DNA of 64,000 nucleotides from assembly GCA_031316155.1 (NCBI GenBank), contig JALDRB010000010.1, forward strand, positions 1 through 64,000, given 5' to 3'. Each line of letters begins with the position of its first letter. The stretch's first letter is position 1. Below are positions 19,387-27,857 of the stretch, piece by piece. The translations under genes were made by a program, and so were the position numbers. The notes below the pieces were generated by a model. It did no database searches, had not been told where the DNA came from, and saw only the letters and a program-made list of their open reading frames with translations. The stretch comes from Candidatus Scalindua sp. (GTDB lineage: Bacteria; Planctomycetota; Brocadiia; Brocadiales; Scalinduaceae).

Positions 19387-19605
19387 AAAAAAACAAAAGA
19401 AGAAATTATTGAGGCTATCGGTAAATGTGTGGAGAAAAGTTGTCACGAGATAACAAGAGATAGAGGCATTGTACGACAAATAGCCATGGATCTGTTATAT
19501 CGATTAGGCGGTTTGAAAGGGGCTGAGATCGGAGAAATTATGTGTATAGATTATAGAACCGTGAGTCAGGGAAGGAAACGGTTGCGTGGAAGGATGGAAA
19601 TATAA
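19387..19605 (+). pseudogene. RAYT transposase C-terminal remnant (DnaA-like HTH)
   Basis: A frame open from 19387 to 19605 encodes ~72 residues with a helix-turn-helix of the DnaA C-terminal type: 'RQIAMDLLYRLGGLKGAEIG' then 'YRTVSQGRKRLRGRM'. This module is often fused to the C-terminus of REP-associated tyrosine transposases. The Y1 transposase domain is missing and upstream codons are broken by stops. Decayed mobile-element remnant. Confidence 0.55.
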
Positions 19606-19665
19606 GAAGAGGAATCAAGACGTACATCTTAATAAATGAGTATAAACAGGAGACTGTTAATGGCA

Positions 19666-19740
19666 ATGAATATCTGGATAAAGAAATACATGTTAAGACC
19701 TGTAGCTCATTTGCAGGAGTGGATGTATTTGAAATGTAAA
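19666..19740 (+). repeat. Dispersed 'WTKKYMLRPVAH' repeat, copy 1
   Basis: Matches 21705-21783 and 30311-30380. When translated, the shared core reads like NIW(I/T)KKYMLRPVAH. Copy 1 continues into the 57-bp leader of the lipoprotein gene; copies 2 and 3 continue into purine-rich GTGAAAGG sequence and an S23-type gene or remnant. Nature unknown. Confidence 0.5.
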
Positions 19741-19761
19741 ATCGGCAATAACAAGGGGCAC

Positions 19762-19818
19762 CCTTCATTTATAGCATCTTTAGCATTAAATGGGAGATTA
19801 TAAAATGTTGGTTATTAA
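19762..19818 (+). repeat. 57-bp shared leader, copy 2 (start of the lipoprotein gene)
   Basis: Partner of 17064-17120; same length and order. It contains the lipoprotein start codon (ATG 19805). Shared leaders in front of two adjacent genes suggest local duplication, or a common regulatory element. Confidence 0.55.
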
Positions 19819-20302
19819 GAAAGAAAACCCAAAGAGCGGATTGAGAGTATATTATCAAATTATTTTGACATTAATATTAGCCGTTTTAGGTGGTTGTGGT
19901 ACAACCAGTCAGCTTGAAAGAGTTGCTAAAGATTGGTGTCTAACTATTCGTGCAAGCCAGGTAATTCCCGTCTATCCGCTCACAGAAGACATCCAGCCCG
20001 GTGATGTCTTCCTGGTACAAACTCCTATAGAAGCGCAGGTTAAAGTTTATGAGTCAAAAGGATTCTTACCATTTGATAATCATCTGGTACGATTGCAACC
20101 GAAAGGCTACTTCGATTTCTATGCAGGTGGATACAATATTGGAACTTCAACGATACCCCCCGGCATTGGCAATTTACACAAACCGCTACAACAGATTATG
20201 CAAACGCCCCACGTGCGGCATTTCCTACATACACTTTCTCAGTTAGCCGCAGTGAGGGTTTTAATATGGCAATACCGGTACATGGTATACCAGTGGGGTT
20301 AA
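19805..20302 (+). CDS. Predicted lipoprotein, N-terminal part (frameshifted gene)
   Basis: Start chosen at ATG 19805 (MLVIKKENPK); an ATG at 19790 is also in frame. A hydrophobic signal helix ends in the lipobox VLGGC (C31), so the product should be a lipoprotein. The mature part (VYPLTEDIQPGDVFLVQTP...) is not one I recognise. From about 20206 the correct frame is the next one: adding one C to CCCC at 20207-20210 joins this part to the downstream ORF 20266-21186 (…PRAAFPTYTFSVSRSEGFN-MAIPVHG…). Residues after ~134 of this ORF are therefore out of frame. Confidence 0.6.
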   Translation: MLVIKKENPKSGLRVYYQIILTLILAVLGGCGTTSQLERVAKDWCLTIRASQVIPVYPLTEDIQPGDVFLVQTPIEAQVKVYESKGFLPFDNHLVRLQPKGYFDFYAGGYNIGTSTIPPGIGNLHKPLQQIMQTPHVRHFLHTLSQLAAVRVLIWQYRYMVYQWG

Positions 20303-21186
20303 ATCTTTTGGATTCAGCACAGGCCCATGGCAGTATTGCGATTACCGATGCTTATACCTACAAGATTGGTATACAGGAGTTGGAGCAACTTGTTCTTGAC
20401 TGGGCAAATAATAATGAGAATTTTATAAAACAATTTTCACCTCCTAAGCAAGCAAATGAATCAAAGAGCGCTGTTAGTAATTTTCTTGATGCTATTACTG
20501 GTAAAAATAAACAAAAAAGAAACTATTTGCGTGTCGTAAATCGGGTGTATTTATCTGGTAAAGTAAATATTTCGCTCTTTAATGATAAGGTCTTCGGCGC
20601 AACTGCATCCGGTGGTTTTCAGAAACCGCCAGTAGACTTATTGAATCTTGGTACGCAAACTGCCGCTGGAGAAAATTTCGATAAGGTCAATAATATCCTC
20701 AGTAAAAATATGACGGTAGATACACCAGGTGACGCACCAACAATTACAATGCCCGTATCAGCGCCAGCAATAGGTGGTACCCTAAAAGTAGTGATGGCCT
20801 CCAGTCGTTCTGTTTCACTAGATGAGACATTCGCACGACCATTGGTCATTGGATATATAGCATTCGACCTTCCTATCCTAGAAGATGGTAAACTTGGATC
20901 ACCCGTCTCTACGCAGTCTCGCCTGACGGAGAAAAAAGTTGTCATGGGAGAACCAATTATTTATGGTCCGGATGAGAACACGCAAAAGATCAGAGAGTGG
21001 CTAAAGAAAAATAATAATCGCGAGAAGCTAAAAAATTGGTTGAAAGACGAAGAGACACAAAAATGGCTGAAGGACTATAAATATAATCAAGTAATAACTG
21101 GTGAGCATACTATTCCAAACATATTAAATGGCGGGAATTATGGTCCATTGAGATCTGAGATAGTAAATCAGTTTCATATTCCCTAA
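20266..21186 (+). CDS. Predicted lipoprotein, C-terminal part (frameshifted gene)
   Basis: 306 residues from ATG 20266, but the frame is coding upstream of it (FPTYTFSVSRSEGFN), so this is the main body of the lipoprotein begun at 19805; restored length is about 460 residues. No membrane segment. Predominantly beta-like with a charged C-terminal tail (REWLKKNNNREKLKNWLKD, ~245-265). I do not recognise a family. It follows the M6 protease and shares its leader, so co-regulation is plausible. Confidence 0.65.
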   Translation: MAIPVHGIPVGLNLLDSAQAHGSIAITDAYTYKIGIQELEQLVLDWANNNENFIKQFSPPKQANESKSAVSNFLDAITGKNKQKRNYLRVVNRVYLSGKVNISLFNDKVFGATASGGFQKPPVDLLNLGTQTAAGENFDKVNNILSKNMTVDTPGDAPTITMPVSAPAIGGTLKVVMASSRSVSLDETFARPLVIGYIAFDLPILEDGKLGSPVSTQSRLTEKKVVMGEPIIYGPDENTQKIREWLKKNNNREKLKNWLKDEETQKWLKDYKYNQVITGEHTIPNILNGGNYGPLRSEIVNQFHIP

Positions 21187-21362
21187 CGCGGCGAAGCTGC
21201 AACGAAGTCCCCCTTAACAAATAGGGTTGTGAAATACTTGCAAAAAAAGGAATTATTTACATGGCAATACTATAGTAAATATGGATATGTATTTGGTAAT
21301 AAATTACAAGCAAACGGGTGTTTGCATTTCCTTGTAAATTTTTTTTAAAAAGGAGCACATTT

Positions 21363-21509
21363 ATGCCTATTCCAGCACCAATAAAAAATGTTCAGAGTGA
21401 TGAGGTTGGCACGGTTGTTCAAGACTTTATTGATGATGATGTAAAACGTCTTGAGGTTAAGAAACAGTCAGATGGAACATTTACTGTTATACCATTACCA
21501 TTAGATTAA
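21363..21509 (+). CDS. 48-residue hypothetical protein
   Basis: ATG 21363 has AAAGGAG about 9 bases upstream (21349-21355); the longer frame from 21318 lies before that site. MPIPAPIKNV at the start and IPLPLD at the end; acidic middle with DDDVKRLEV. No signal peptide. Followed by a strong terminator hairpin. Probably a genuine small gene of unknown function. Confidence 0.5.
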   Translation: MPIPAPIKNVQSDEVGTVVQDFIDDDVKRLEVKKQSDGTFTVIPLPLD

Positions 21510-21560
21510 CAACGATTTTGTAATATTCAGGAAAGAAGAGACGGTTACTTATTTATTGAA

Positions 21561-21609
21561 CTATCATGATGATTCCTCTTTGCTAAAGAGGAATCATCAT
21601 GGTGGTTTT
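21561..21609 (+). terminator. Rho-independent terminator
   Basis: Perfect 16-bp inverted repeat (21566-21581 with 21585-21600, loop GCT), extended to 21 pairs by C-G, A-T and T-G pairs (21561-21605), followed by TTTT at 21606-21609. Ends the 48-residue gene. Confidence 0.75.
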
Positions 21610-21704
21610 AACCTGTATTCATACTTTCAATGAGGATTTTGCAAATATGACTTTAATGGGTAATGTGGTCTTCAATAATAAAGTATTCTATGAGCAGGAT
21701 AAAA

Positions 21705-21783
21705 ATGATTAATATTTGGACAAAAAAGTATATGTTAAGACCCGTGGCTCATTGCTGGAGTGGATGTATATGTTGTGAAAAGT
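21705..21783 (+). repeat. Dispersed 'WTKKYMLRPVAH' repeat, copy 2
   Basis: Near-identical to 30311-30380 and similar to 19666-19740. Like copy 3 it runs into purine-rich GTGAAA-type sequence and then an S23-type start (21833). Confidence 0.55.
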
Positions 21784-21832
21784 GAGAGGTTAAAAGGAAA
21801 GTGTGAAATGGAAAGAGTGAAAAGGAAAATAT

Positions 21833-21940
21833 ATGTTGAATTTAAACCATAAGAGGCTAGCTGTGCGGATAAGATATACGCGATTGAGAGCAGATCTATA
21901 TAATTTACTTAAGGATTATTGGACTCGGAGTCATCTTTGA
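21833..21940 (+). pseudogene. S23-type four-helix-bundle gene remnant
   Basis: Frame MLNLNHKRLAV... matches the start of the intact gene at 30474 (MLNLSHKSLEV) for about ten residues, then diverges and stops at 21940. The upstream 130 bases also match the flank of the intact gene, so this is a truncated copy of that module. Confidence 0.5.
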
Positions 21941-21950
21941 TCTTGCTTTT

Positions 21951-21995
21951 TTATTTATAAATATTACCTCTGAAATCGATATCGTTTACTAATGC
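21951..21995 (-). pseudogene. 3' fragment of a RelE/ParE-type toxin gene
   Basis: Read on the minus strand, 21995 to 21951 encodes ALVNDIDFRGNIYK-stop, matching the last residues (ALIHDIDFRGNIY) of the toxin at 26209-26487. A 3' stub only. Confidence 0.55.
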
Positions 21996-22087
21996 TATAC
22001 TGACCTTCTTTCGATTGTTACAAACGCTGTATCCCTACGGAATACAGCATAACAGCTCCGTTAATCGACTGTCTGCTAATTAACGGG

Positions 22088-22351
22088 GGTCAGTATATAG
22101 CAGCGATGTTTGTGGGTGGAGCAATCGGAGGAATTTTATGTAACCTATGTAATGATAATCTTATTGCTTTTCTGAATGATAATCAAAACAATCCTTCTCC
22201 GTCAGAAATAGATTTTAATGATAAATTGCTTTGTTTTATAGAGAAATATCAAAAAAGTACTTCTGAAACTAAAAAAGATTTTAAAGAGAAACTTCTTGAA
22301 TTTTGGAGTTGGGAAGGGTCGGAACAAGCTAAGTTGTATGTATATAAATAG
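22088..22351 (+). pseudogene. Partial copy of the 407-residue repeat membrane protein gene
   Basis: The 81-residue frame from ATG 22106 is closely similar to residues ~205-275 of the protein at 31663-32886 (shared 'MFVGGAIGGILCNLC' membrane segment and 'NPSPSEIDFNDKLLCFIE'). It starts without upstream coding sequence and diverges after KEKLLEF. The fragment lacks the N-terminal anchor, so I regard it as a duplication remnant. Confidence 0.6.
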
Positions 22352-22431
22352 ATAACCTTTAAAATGGTGCAATTTTTGGACTTAGAGGTTACTTTTTATT
22401 GCAAAAAAGATGGTTTTAAGGTGTTTACGTT

Positions 22432-22740
22432 TTGGCACATGCAAATAGACATTATATCCCAAACTATGTTTGTCATATTACCCACAGATGCCATAAGAAA
22501 GAATTCCTGTTGCGATTTTTGAAAGATCGTAAGCGCTGGATACACTGGCTCTTTGAAGCGAAAAAATGGTTTTGTTTACGAATAATAAACTACGTTGGCA
22601 CTTCAAACCAAATTCATCTATTGGTTTTACAGTGGTCGCGAGGTAATTCCTAAGAGTATCCAACTGGTAGCAGGGAAAACCGGACAGGAATATAATCAAA
22701 GAAGTGTAGAAATGGGGTCAGGTCCTTTCATGGATACATA
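22432..22740 (+). pseudogene. RAYT (REP-associated Y1 transposase) remnant
   Basis: Frame from 22432 reads AHANRHYIPNYVCHITHRCHKKEFLL..., the typical N-terminus of REP-associated tyrosine transposases; the family's HUH motif is present as degraded 'NQIHLLV' (normally N-H-I-H-L). After a frameshift near 22640 the other frame continues with the conserved VIPKSIQLVAGKTGQEYNQR. It then ends at GGGGTCAGGT (22713). No catalytic tyrosine region remains. Start codon would be TTG. Confidence 0.7.
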
Positions 22741-23005
22741 TAATTTTTTTGTTAAAATGATAATATATTAGCCATTGGAAAGGCTTACACAAGAGTAAAA
22801 TTGGGTCATTCCTAAGACAGGACTTTTTGATTGACGACTAGATAAATGTATTGAGATCTGGAACGAGGAATATCACAGGACTTTACACATTTTCCGTTGA
22901 TATGAATTTTATTTCTTGAGGTGCATGCTGATGGTATGGAAAAGGCAAGACCATTAAGTATACAAGTCGAGTAGACGGTAGGGATTACTCCCTCCGCCCC
23001 TCACA

Positions 23006-23038
23006 GAACCGTGCTTGCAGGATTACCGCACACGGCTC
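23006..23038 (-). ncRNA. Group II intron domain V
   Basis: Minus-strand sequence GAGCCGTGTGCGG ... AAGCACGGTTC forms the conserved 33-34 nt domain V hairpin. It is followed by TGTGAGGGG and a domain VI hairpin before the intron end at 22966. Confidence 0.85.
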
Positions 23039-23049
23039 TTCAAATAAAT

Positions 23050-24459
23050 TCACAAATTAGTCGAGTAGATCCAATTATAACCTTTTAATATCTTCGGCTG
23101 AGGTAAAGGATACCTGTTCAGTAGCTCAATATATTGATCCCAGTTAAAACTTTTCCTATGACTACGCCTATTAAGCCATTTATACCACATTCTCCTAATC
23201 GCATATTCAAATCTTCTCAAGGTTGCTAGATTCCCCGCAAATCCGTAATAGTTGTAATACCCATTTAGAATTCGACATAGATACGTATGCAGTTTGCGAA
23301 AAGGGAGTAAATTTCTTTTCTCCCTTAGTTTGTTGTTCATGACAATTAGCGTTTTGCGCATACGTCTTCCTATCGTCTTACGACTTAACTTTACTCCACC
23401 TCTTCTACTCCTTGCCATATAATGGGTAAATCCAAGAAAGTCAAATGTATTCAACTTCTTCTTCCCACCCTTACTTTGGTAATACGCCCTTCTGCCAAAT
23501 TCTATTAAGCGACATTTCTCTTTCGACAATTCCAGCCCAAACTTAATCAGTCTACACGGTAGTTTATCCCATATATCCTCTGCCGTTTGCTTGCCTGTAC
23601 ATCCTATGACAAAATCATCACAATAACGTATGAGATATATTCTACCACTTATTGCCTGTGCCACACTTTTCTTTATCCATAAATCCACTACATAATGTAG
23701 ATAGATATTGGATAATATGGGTGAAATTGTACCACCTTGCGGAACTCCTAACTTATTTCGTATCCTCTTACCCTCTGCCACTATCCCCACTCTTAGCCAT
23801 TTCCCTATTAGTCGTAACACTGTCTGATCTACTATTCGTTCCCTCAACATCCTCATAAGCCACTTATGATTCATATTGTCAAAATATCCCCTGATATCTA
23901 TATCTAATATGTAGTTTATTCCTCCTTTTATCACGGCTAGTTCTAGCGCTTTGAGCGCATCATGACAATTTTTGTTCAATCTAAATCCATAAGACACTTC
24001 GAGAAAGTCTTGTTCATAGATAGCATTCAATATCTTAGCTACTGCCTTTTGTACTATCTTGTCCTCTAGTACAAGAATGCCAAGTGCTCGTTCTCCTCCT
24101 TCTGGCTTGGGTATCAGCACCCGACGTATATCTATAGCTTTATAGCTCTTGTTCTTTAATCGCTTTACTAAGCCAGATATGTTTGCAGTAAGGTCTACTC
24201 CATATTCCTCATAGCTAATGTGATCAATTCCTATTGCTGCATCTCGATTTAATTCTCTATAACTTTCCTTCAGACATTCTTCATCTAATAGGTGGGCTAA
24301 TGATGTGAATTTCGTGGTTGGTTCTTGCCTCGCTATCTCTGCTAATCGTTTCAGTTTCGTTGACAATTTATTCCCCGACTCTGTGTTCGGCAATTGTTTC
24401 TCCTCCACGAGACATCTATTTGTCAACCCCTTCCCTCCTTCGGAATTACCCGACATCAA
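23050..24459 (-). CDS. ltrA: Group II intron reverse transcriptase/maturase
   Basis: 469 residues. RT fingers/palm run from ~50 to ~330, with 'DIDIRGYFDNMNHKWLM' (RT motif 3), 'GVPQGGTISPILSNIYLH' (RT motif 4) and the catalytic YCDD (279-282). The maturase domain X follows (~350-469; 'LCRILNGYYNYYGFAGN', 'FEYAIRRMWYKWLNRRS'). No HNH endonuclease domain at the C-terminus, so mobility would be endonuclease-independent. The gene is intact and lies inside the recognised intron boundaries, in the usual loop of domain IV. Confidence 0.92.
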   Translation of the reverse strand: MMSGNSEGGKGLTNRCLVEEKQLPNTESGNKLSTKLKRLAEIARQEPTTKFTSLAHLLDEECLKESYRELNRDAAIGIDHISYEEYGVDLTANISGLVKRLKNKSYKAIDIRRVLIPKPEGGERALGILVLEDKIVQKAVAKILNAIYEQDFLEVSYGFRLNKNCHDALKALELAVIKGGINYILDIDIRGYFDNMNHKWLMRMLRERIVDQTVLRLIGKWLRVGIVAEGKRIRNKLGVPQGGTISPILSNIYLHYVVDLWIKKSVAQAISGRIYLIRYCDDFVIGCTGKQTAEDIWDKLPCRLIKFGLELSKEKCRLIEFGRRAYYQSKGGKKKLNTFDFLGFTHYMARSRRGGVKLSRKTIGRRMRKTLIVMNNKLREKRNLLPFRKLHTYLCRILNGYYNYYGFAGNLATLRRFEYAIRRMWYKWLNRRSHRKSFNWDQYIELLNRYPLPQPKILKGYNWIYSTNL

Positions 24460-25082
24460 CGGTACTATGGGTTGATCCGACTACCTATGCCTCTTCCTCT
24501 TACCTCGTTGCCTCGGCTTCGAGTACCTTTTCATAAGGAAAGCATAGGTTCTCCCAGGTTCCTGTAAAATCCTTGTACAGCATGCCATGGTCTATAACCC
24601 CGGTGGAGTTTCCACCATCAAGCCTGTTTCGATGGCTCGTTACTGTCTTCCGTCTTCCTAATAACGTCGACTTACTCCACAACATAAGCATTTTCGGAGC
24701 TGAATCCCTTCACCCTTTCGGATTACGGCCTACTGACTCCCTGTCTACGCTTCACTCACGCTGTTACCAACATAAATGCAAGACTCGGTTCTGACGGTCG
24801 GCTAACTTTGTCAGATTGGTTTTGTATCCAACTGGACTTCACAAGCTTGGCCTGGCGCACTAGGAATGTGCTCTATATCATGACACCTGCAGGGGGATGA
24901 GCTGAAGGCTATCTGGGTCATCTTAGGGGTCAGGTAAGAAAAGAGGCAAACCTAACCTATTGACTAAAGAGTACTATTCGTTTATTCCTAAAATGATAAT
25001 ACATTTAACAGCTTTGGTTACAAGAATATCTTGGAATTGATTAATCTTCAGGTAAATTCATTTTTTCGGTAAATATAAATAA

Positions 25083-25295
25083 TTATACAGATTTATCTTT
25101 TAAGGGTAAAGATTCTGTATCGAGCGTGGTTAAATCTATAACATTTTTAGCATGATCAATATCTATTCCAACAGGTTTTCCATGAGAGTCAAAATCAATA
25201 ACAATACCCGGGGCAACTTCATCTGCCTCGACTCCCGGTCTTTCAACAAGATGTATATAGAGAGAATCAGTATCTTTATGATAACTAAGTCTCAT
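25083..25295 (-). CDS. DUF2283 family protein
   Basis: Start at ATG 25295 (MRLSYHKDTDSLYIHL), preceded by the near-perfect site AAAGGAGGTG; upstream in-frame codons are not preferred. 70 residues. 'YHKDTDSLYIHLVERPG' and 'GIVIDFDSHGKPVGIDIDHA' are DUF2283 hallmarks. It overlaps the upstream gene by 11 bases. DUF2283 is commonly found downstream of a small DUF4258-like partner; the pair behaves like a toxin-antitoxin unit by context only. Confidence 0.8.
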   Translation of the reverse strand: MRLSYHKDTDSLYIHLVERPGVEADEVAPGIVIDFDSHGKPVGIDIDHAKNVIDLTTLDTESLPLKDKSV

Positions 25296-25542
25296 TATTT
25301 GTTTCACCTCCTTTAAATTTTCGATCAAAAAACGCATTATGGATTGTTCTTTGATTATTAAGTGTTACAACTCTAAGAAATTTATTACCATATTCAGGTA
25401 TTTTGCACCAAAACCGATATCTACCATCGGGCTGTTTTTCAACAAATTTACTTGAGGATACTGCTTTTTCGCACCATTCCTTTTTTATATATGGCCGTTT
25501 CGAAAGAACGTCATTTTCAAAATAAGTAGTATACTCAAACAT
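25285..25542 (-). CDS. Small partner protein of DUF2283 (DUF4258-like)
   Basis: 85 residues; 'SKRPYIKKEWCEKAV', 'DGRYRFWCKIPEYGNKFLRVVTL' and 'TIHNAFFDRKF' recall small proteins usually paired with DUF2283. The product resembles the RelE-fold-like group, but I cannot confirm. Stop overlaps the DUF2283 start by 11 bases; that gene's ribosome site lies within this one. Confidence 0.65.
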   Translation of the reverse strand: MFEYTTYFENDVLSKRPYIKKEWCEKAVSSSKFVEKQPDGRYRFWCKIPEYGNKFLRVVTLNNQRTIHNAFFDRKFKGGETNNET

Positions 25543-26208
25543 TCCAAGTTGAATTTCCTGAATTATCTGTATTTTTCAATATTAAATGGTTTGTTTTAAT
25601 TATACTGAGGCAACATCTTGCAATCATGAATGTACAACTTTGTATTGTACCGTATTGTATTAAATATTTTTCAAACTTCTAGTATATTTTTATTATTGAC
25701 TAAAGTCAAGAGGTCAACGAATTCTCATAGAAGTAAACAAATAAACGAATAAACGGGTCAAGTCTGCCTTTGGCTTAGGAGAAGAGGTTAAGCCTTAAAG
25801 TGTTGGAAAAGTAGCATGGCAATGAATAGTATTCAGTTGTCAGTAATCAGTTGACAGTTGGGGACAGTGAAACAGGTTAAAAACTTAACGAGGTAAACAG
25901 TTGTCGGTTATAAATTACACCTTGTGGTAAAGCGGAAGGGGAAAGAGGAAGAGGTGAAACGTGTCAGGAGATAAATGTTGTTGGTATTAAAACATAAGAG
26001 ACTTGATGTTTGGGAAATGAATGTTCTACTCTGCGGTAACCTGACCATTAATAGCTGACAACTAATAACGGATCCCTGATAGCTGATCCATGTACTTACT
26101 AACGGTTAATTGGAAATGTCATGCGTATAAATTAATGCTTTACTTGTGTGCTAAGGGTTAGCATCTTTACAGGTTATCCGAGAATGCAAACTCCGAAGAA
26201 TTTTTTTA
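25543..26208 (+). other. Non-coding stretch with decayed repeats and an S23 stub
   Basis: No intact gene. Contains CAGTTGTCAGTAATCAGTTG at ~25846, an inverted-looking AGCTGACAACTAATAAC at ~26050, and between them GTGAAACGTG (25955-25964) and an S23-type start (25975-26020: MLLVLKHKRLDVWE). The layout copies the flanked S23 module at 30.3-31.0 kb. Confidence 0.5.
25975..26020 (+). pseudogene. S23-type gene stub
   Basis: Only about 15 codons resemble the start of the intact S23-type gene at 30474: MLLVLKHKRLDVWE against MLNLSHKSLEVWK. Then unrelated sequence. Third copy of this start in the window. Confidence 0.4.
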
Positions 26209-26487
26209 TTAATAAATATTACCTCTGAAATCAATATCATGTATTAATGCTTTTAGAACTTTGTCTTTTTTCAAAGAAAATATAATTCTTATATCACCTT
26301 TTTTGATTCTAAAGTAACCTTTTAGTTTTCCTTTTAATTTCTTTAAATCTATATTAGATTTCTGAATCCTGAATATCTTTTTTATTGCAGAAATAACCAA
26401 TGTATCAATTTCTTCCTCTGTTATTTCCTTTAAATTCCTTTCCAAAAACTTATTAGCCTTTTTTGAATAACTTATTTCAAGATTCAT
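26209..26487 (-). CDS. RelE/ParE-family toxin
   Basis: 92 residues: a Lys-rich, mostly helical N-terminal half, then the beta-sheet core 'LKGYFRIKKGDIRIIFSL' and 'ALIHDIDFRGNIY', which is the RelE/ParE/YoeB fold pattern. Start ATG overlaps the upstream small gene's stop by four bases, as usual for antitoxin-toxin pairs. RelE-type proteins cut mRNA at the ribosome, ParE-types block gyrase; I cannot tell which this is. A stub of a related toxin lies at 21951-21995. Confidence 0.8.
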   Translation of the reverse strand: MNLEISYSKKANKFLERNLKEITEEEIDTLVISAIKKIFRIQKSNIDLKKLKGKLKGYFRIKKGDIRIIFSLKKDKVLKALIHDIDFRGNIY

Positions 26488-26696
26488 AATTTAACAAGTT
26501 TTGAATGTGACACTTTGCGGCAATTCTTATTCGATAAATTTTTTTCTATGTCCTTTTGTTCTTCTTTTTCAACATAGTCGATGTGCGAATCATCATATAT
26601 TTCTTTTATTTTTATTTTATTTTTCGGTAATATTTCCAAAAACCCTTTAAACTTATCAAATATAGAATCATCTACTTCTAATTCTAATATTTTCAT
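26484..26696 (-). CDS. Putative antitoxin of the 26209-26487 toxin
   Basis: 70 residues, highly charged: 'MKILELEVDDSIFDKFKGFL' then Lys/Glu-rich tail. The first half resembles the N-terminal part of RelB/Phd-like antitoxins that I cannot place precisely. Four-base overlap with the toxin gene and same strand support the assignment. Confidence 0.65.
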   Translation of the reverse strand: MKILELEVDDSIFDKFKGFLEILPKNKIKIKEIYDDSHIDYVEKEEQKDIEKNLSNKNCRKVSHSKLVKL

Positions 26697-26902
26697 TATT
26701 ATCCCCCTGTTTATTAAATGTATTTAGAAAAAAATAAGTAAATTCTCTTTTGATTTCAAAATACTCTTCAAAACACCTGGTAACACTTTAGTACATTACT
26801 TAATAATATATCTTATCACAAGGAAAAAATTGTGGTTCTATAAAAGAATCTGTGGGCAAAATGTTATAAAATTCCCAAGTACGGACATAACAAAGAGAAT
26901 GA

Positions 26903-26971
26903 CTTTTATTCTCTCCGTTTCCGCCTGCCCCAGCATTTAGCAAGTGCTGGTGGCTCCGAAAGGAATAAAAG
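26903..26971 (+). repeat. 69-bp hairpin element
   Basis: Outer inverted repeat CTTTTATTC (26903-26911) pairs with GAATAAAAG (26963-26971); inner CCAGCA pairs with TGCTGG. The GC-rich centre stands out from AT-rich flanks. It ends five bases before the first MITE copy. Confidence 0.5.
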
Positions 26972-26975
26972 AAGA

Positions 26976-27123
26976 TATACTCATCTCATAATGGTTTTCG
27001 GATAAAATCCGAGACAAAATTGAGCGAATATGACTGCAACCAAGATTTGGTTTCCAGCCTGTCAGCCCAATACCCATTCTGGCGGGGACGGGTAAAACCG
27101 AAAACCAAATCGGTTTTAGTATA
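26976..27123 (+). mobile_element. MITE copy 1
   Basis: Starts TATACTCATC, ends GGTTTTAGTATA. Terminal inverted repeats share TATACT and TGGTTTTCGG. Internal palindrome CGGATAAAATCCG. Same family as copies at 34927, 36470, 50060 and (inverted) 57896. No ORF. Confidence 0.8.
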
Positions 27124-27526
27124 TTAGCGTAAACGAGTCAATAAACGTGTCAAGTCCTTCCTTGAGAGCGCCGATGAAAACCGGCAAGAAGTAGGGACTG
27201 AAAGTGCCCTATGGTGAAGGGTTAACCACCCACATCAACCCTGAGTCATGCGTTAATAATGGTAACATTATTAGCGAAACGTTGATAGGGGAAAATGCAG
27301 GCTAAGTATTGAACCTCGTAATAGACATAAGACTAAGTGCCGATGTTCTTCAAGAACACAGAAGGCAATATCTTGTGGTTCGCTATGGTGAGGACTATAA
27401 GGACTTGGCGGGGTCGGAGACCTCATGCATGCATGGAAACTTTTTGCACGGGAATCGGGAGGCCCTGTATCTAGCCTTTTGAGATGGTAATAAGGTACGC
27501 ATTGAAAATCCTAAGGGAGTAAAGCA

Positions 27527-27742
27527 ATGATGAACAGATACATGGAGTCTGACAGTCTCATATTATCTGAGAAGCCTTTGAACAAGATAGGTGACAACAA
27601 GCCTATGGCGGAGGAGGTGGAGAAAAGGAGACTGGCTGAGAGGAATCCATCTAAGCGAAACAGGAACCAGACACGGGGCTGGATATTTCTGCCAATTGAG
27701 CTAGAGAGGATACGGTATGCAGCACAGCGGAAGAAGAAATGA
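27527..27742 (+). pseudogene. Group II intron RT, N-terminal fragment
   Basis: 71 residues: 'MAEEVEKRRLAERN', then 'NQTRGWIFLPIELERIRYAAQRKKK'. This matches the typical leader before the RT0 motif of bacterial group II intron RTs; the palm, YADD and maturase regions are absent. It ends 42 bases before domain V. Confidence 0.6.
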
Positions 27743-27783
27743 CCTTATCCATTGGAACGCATGCGCGTCAATACTTGAAGCAG

Positions 27784-27816
27784 GAGCCCAGTGCATTAGC
27801 AGTGCAAGCTGGGATC
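27784..27816 (+). ncRNA. Domain V of the degenerate group II intron
   Basis: GAGCCCAGTGC ... TTAGC ... GCAAGCTGGGATC folds as a domain V hairpin followed by TGTACGGGGGGTGC. The catalytic stem looks intact, so splicing in trans with another RT is conceivable (inference). Confidence 0.7.
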
Positions 27817-27857
27817 TGTACGGGGGGTGCCGGCTAACTGGCATTCCTTCCGTGAAC

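Larger units (their letters stand above)
22966..24860 (-). mobile_element. Group II intron with reverse transcriptase
   Basis: On the minus strand the element starts with GTGCGCCAGG at 24860 (canonical GUGYG 5' end), contains the RT gene, then domain V (23038-23006) and domain VI, and ends CTACTCGAC at 22966 (canonical AY end). Length about 1.9 kb. The 5' exon side ends ...GAGCACATTCCTA and the 3' exon begins TTGTATACTT. I recognise no interrupted gene in the exons; the intron appears to sit in non-coding remnant sequence. Confidence 0.85.
27140..27857 (+). mobile_element. Degenerate, ORF-depleted group II intron
   Basis: Downstream end is clear: domain V GAGCCCAGTGC...GCTGGGATC (27784-27816), then a domain VI hairpin with a bulged A region (GTGCCGGCTAACTGGCA), ending CCTTCCGTGAAC at ~27857. 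The 5' part contains domain-I-like sequence with GGGTCGGAGACCTCATGC-type motifs. The 5' boundary (27130-27150) is uncertain because I see no clean GUGYG. The maturase reading frame is reduced to a 71-codon N-terminal piece, so the RT core is missing. Confidence 0.7.
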
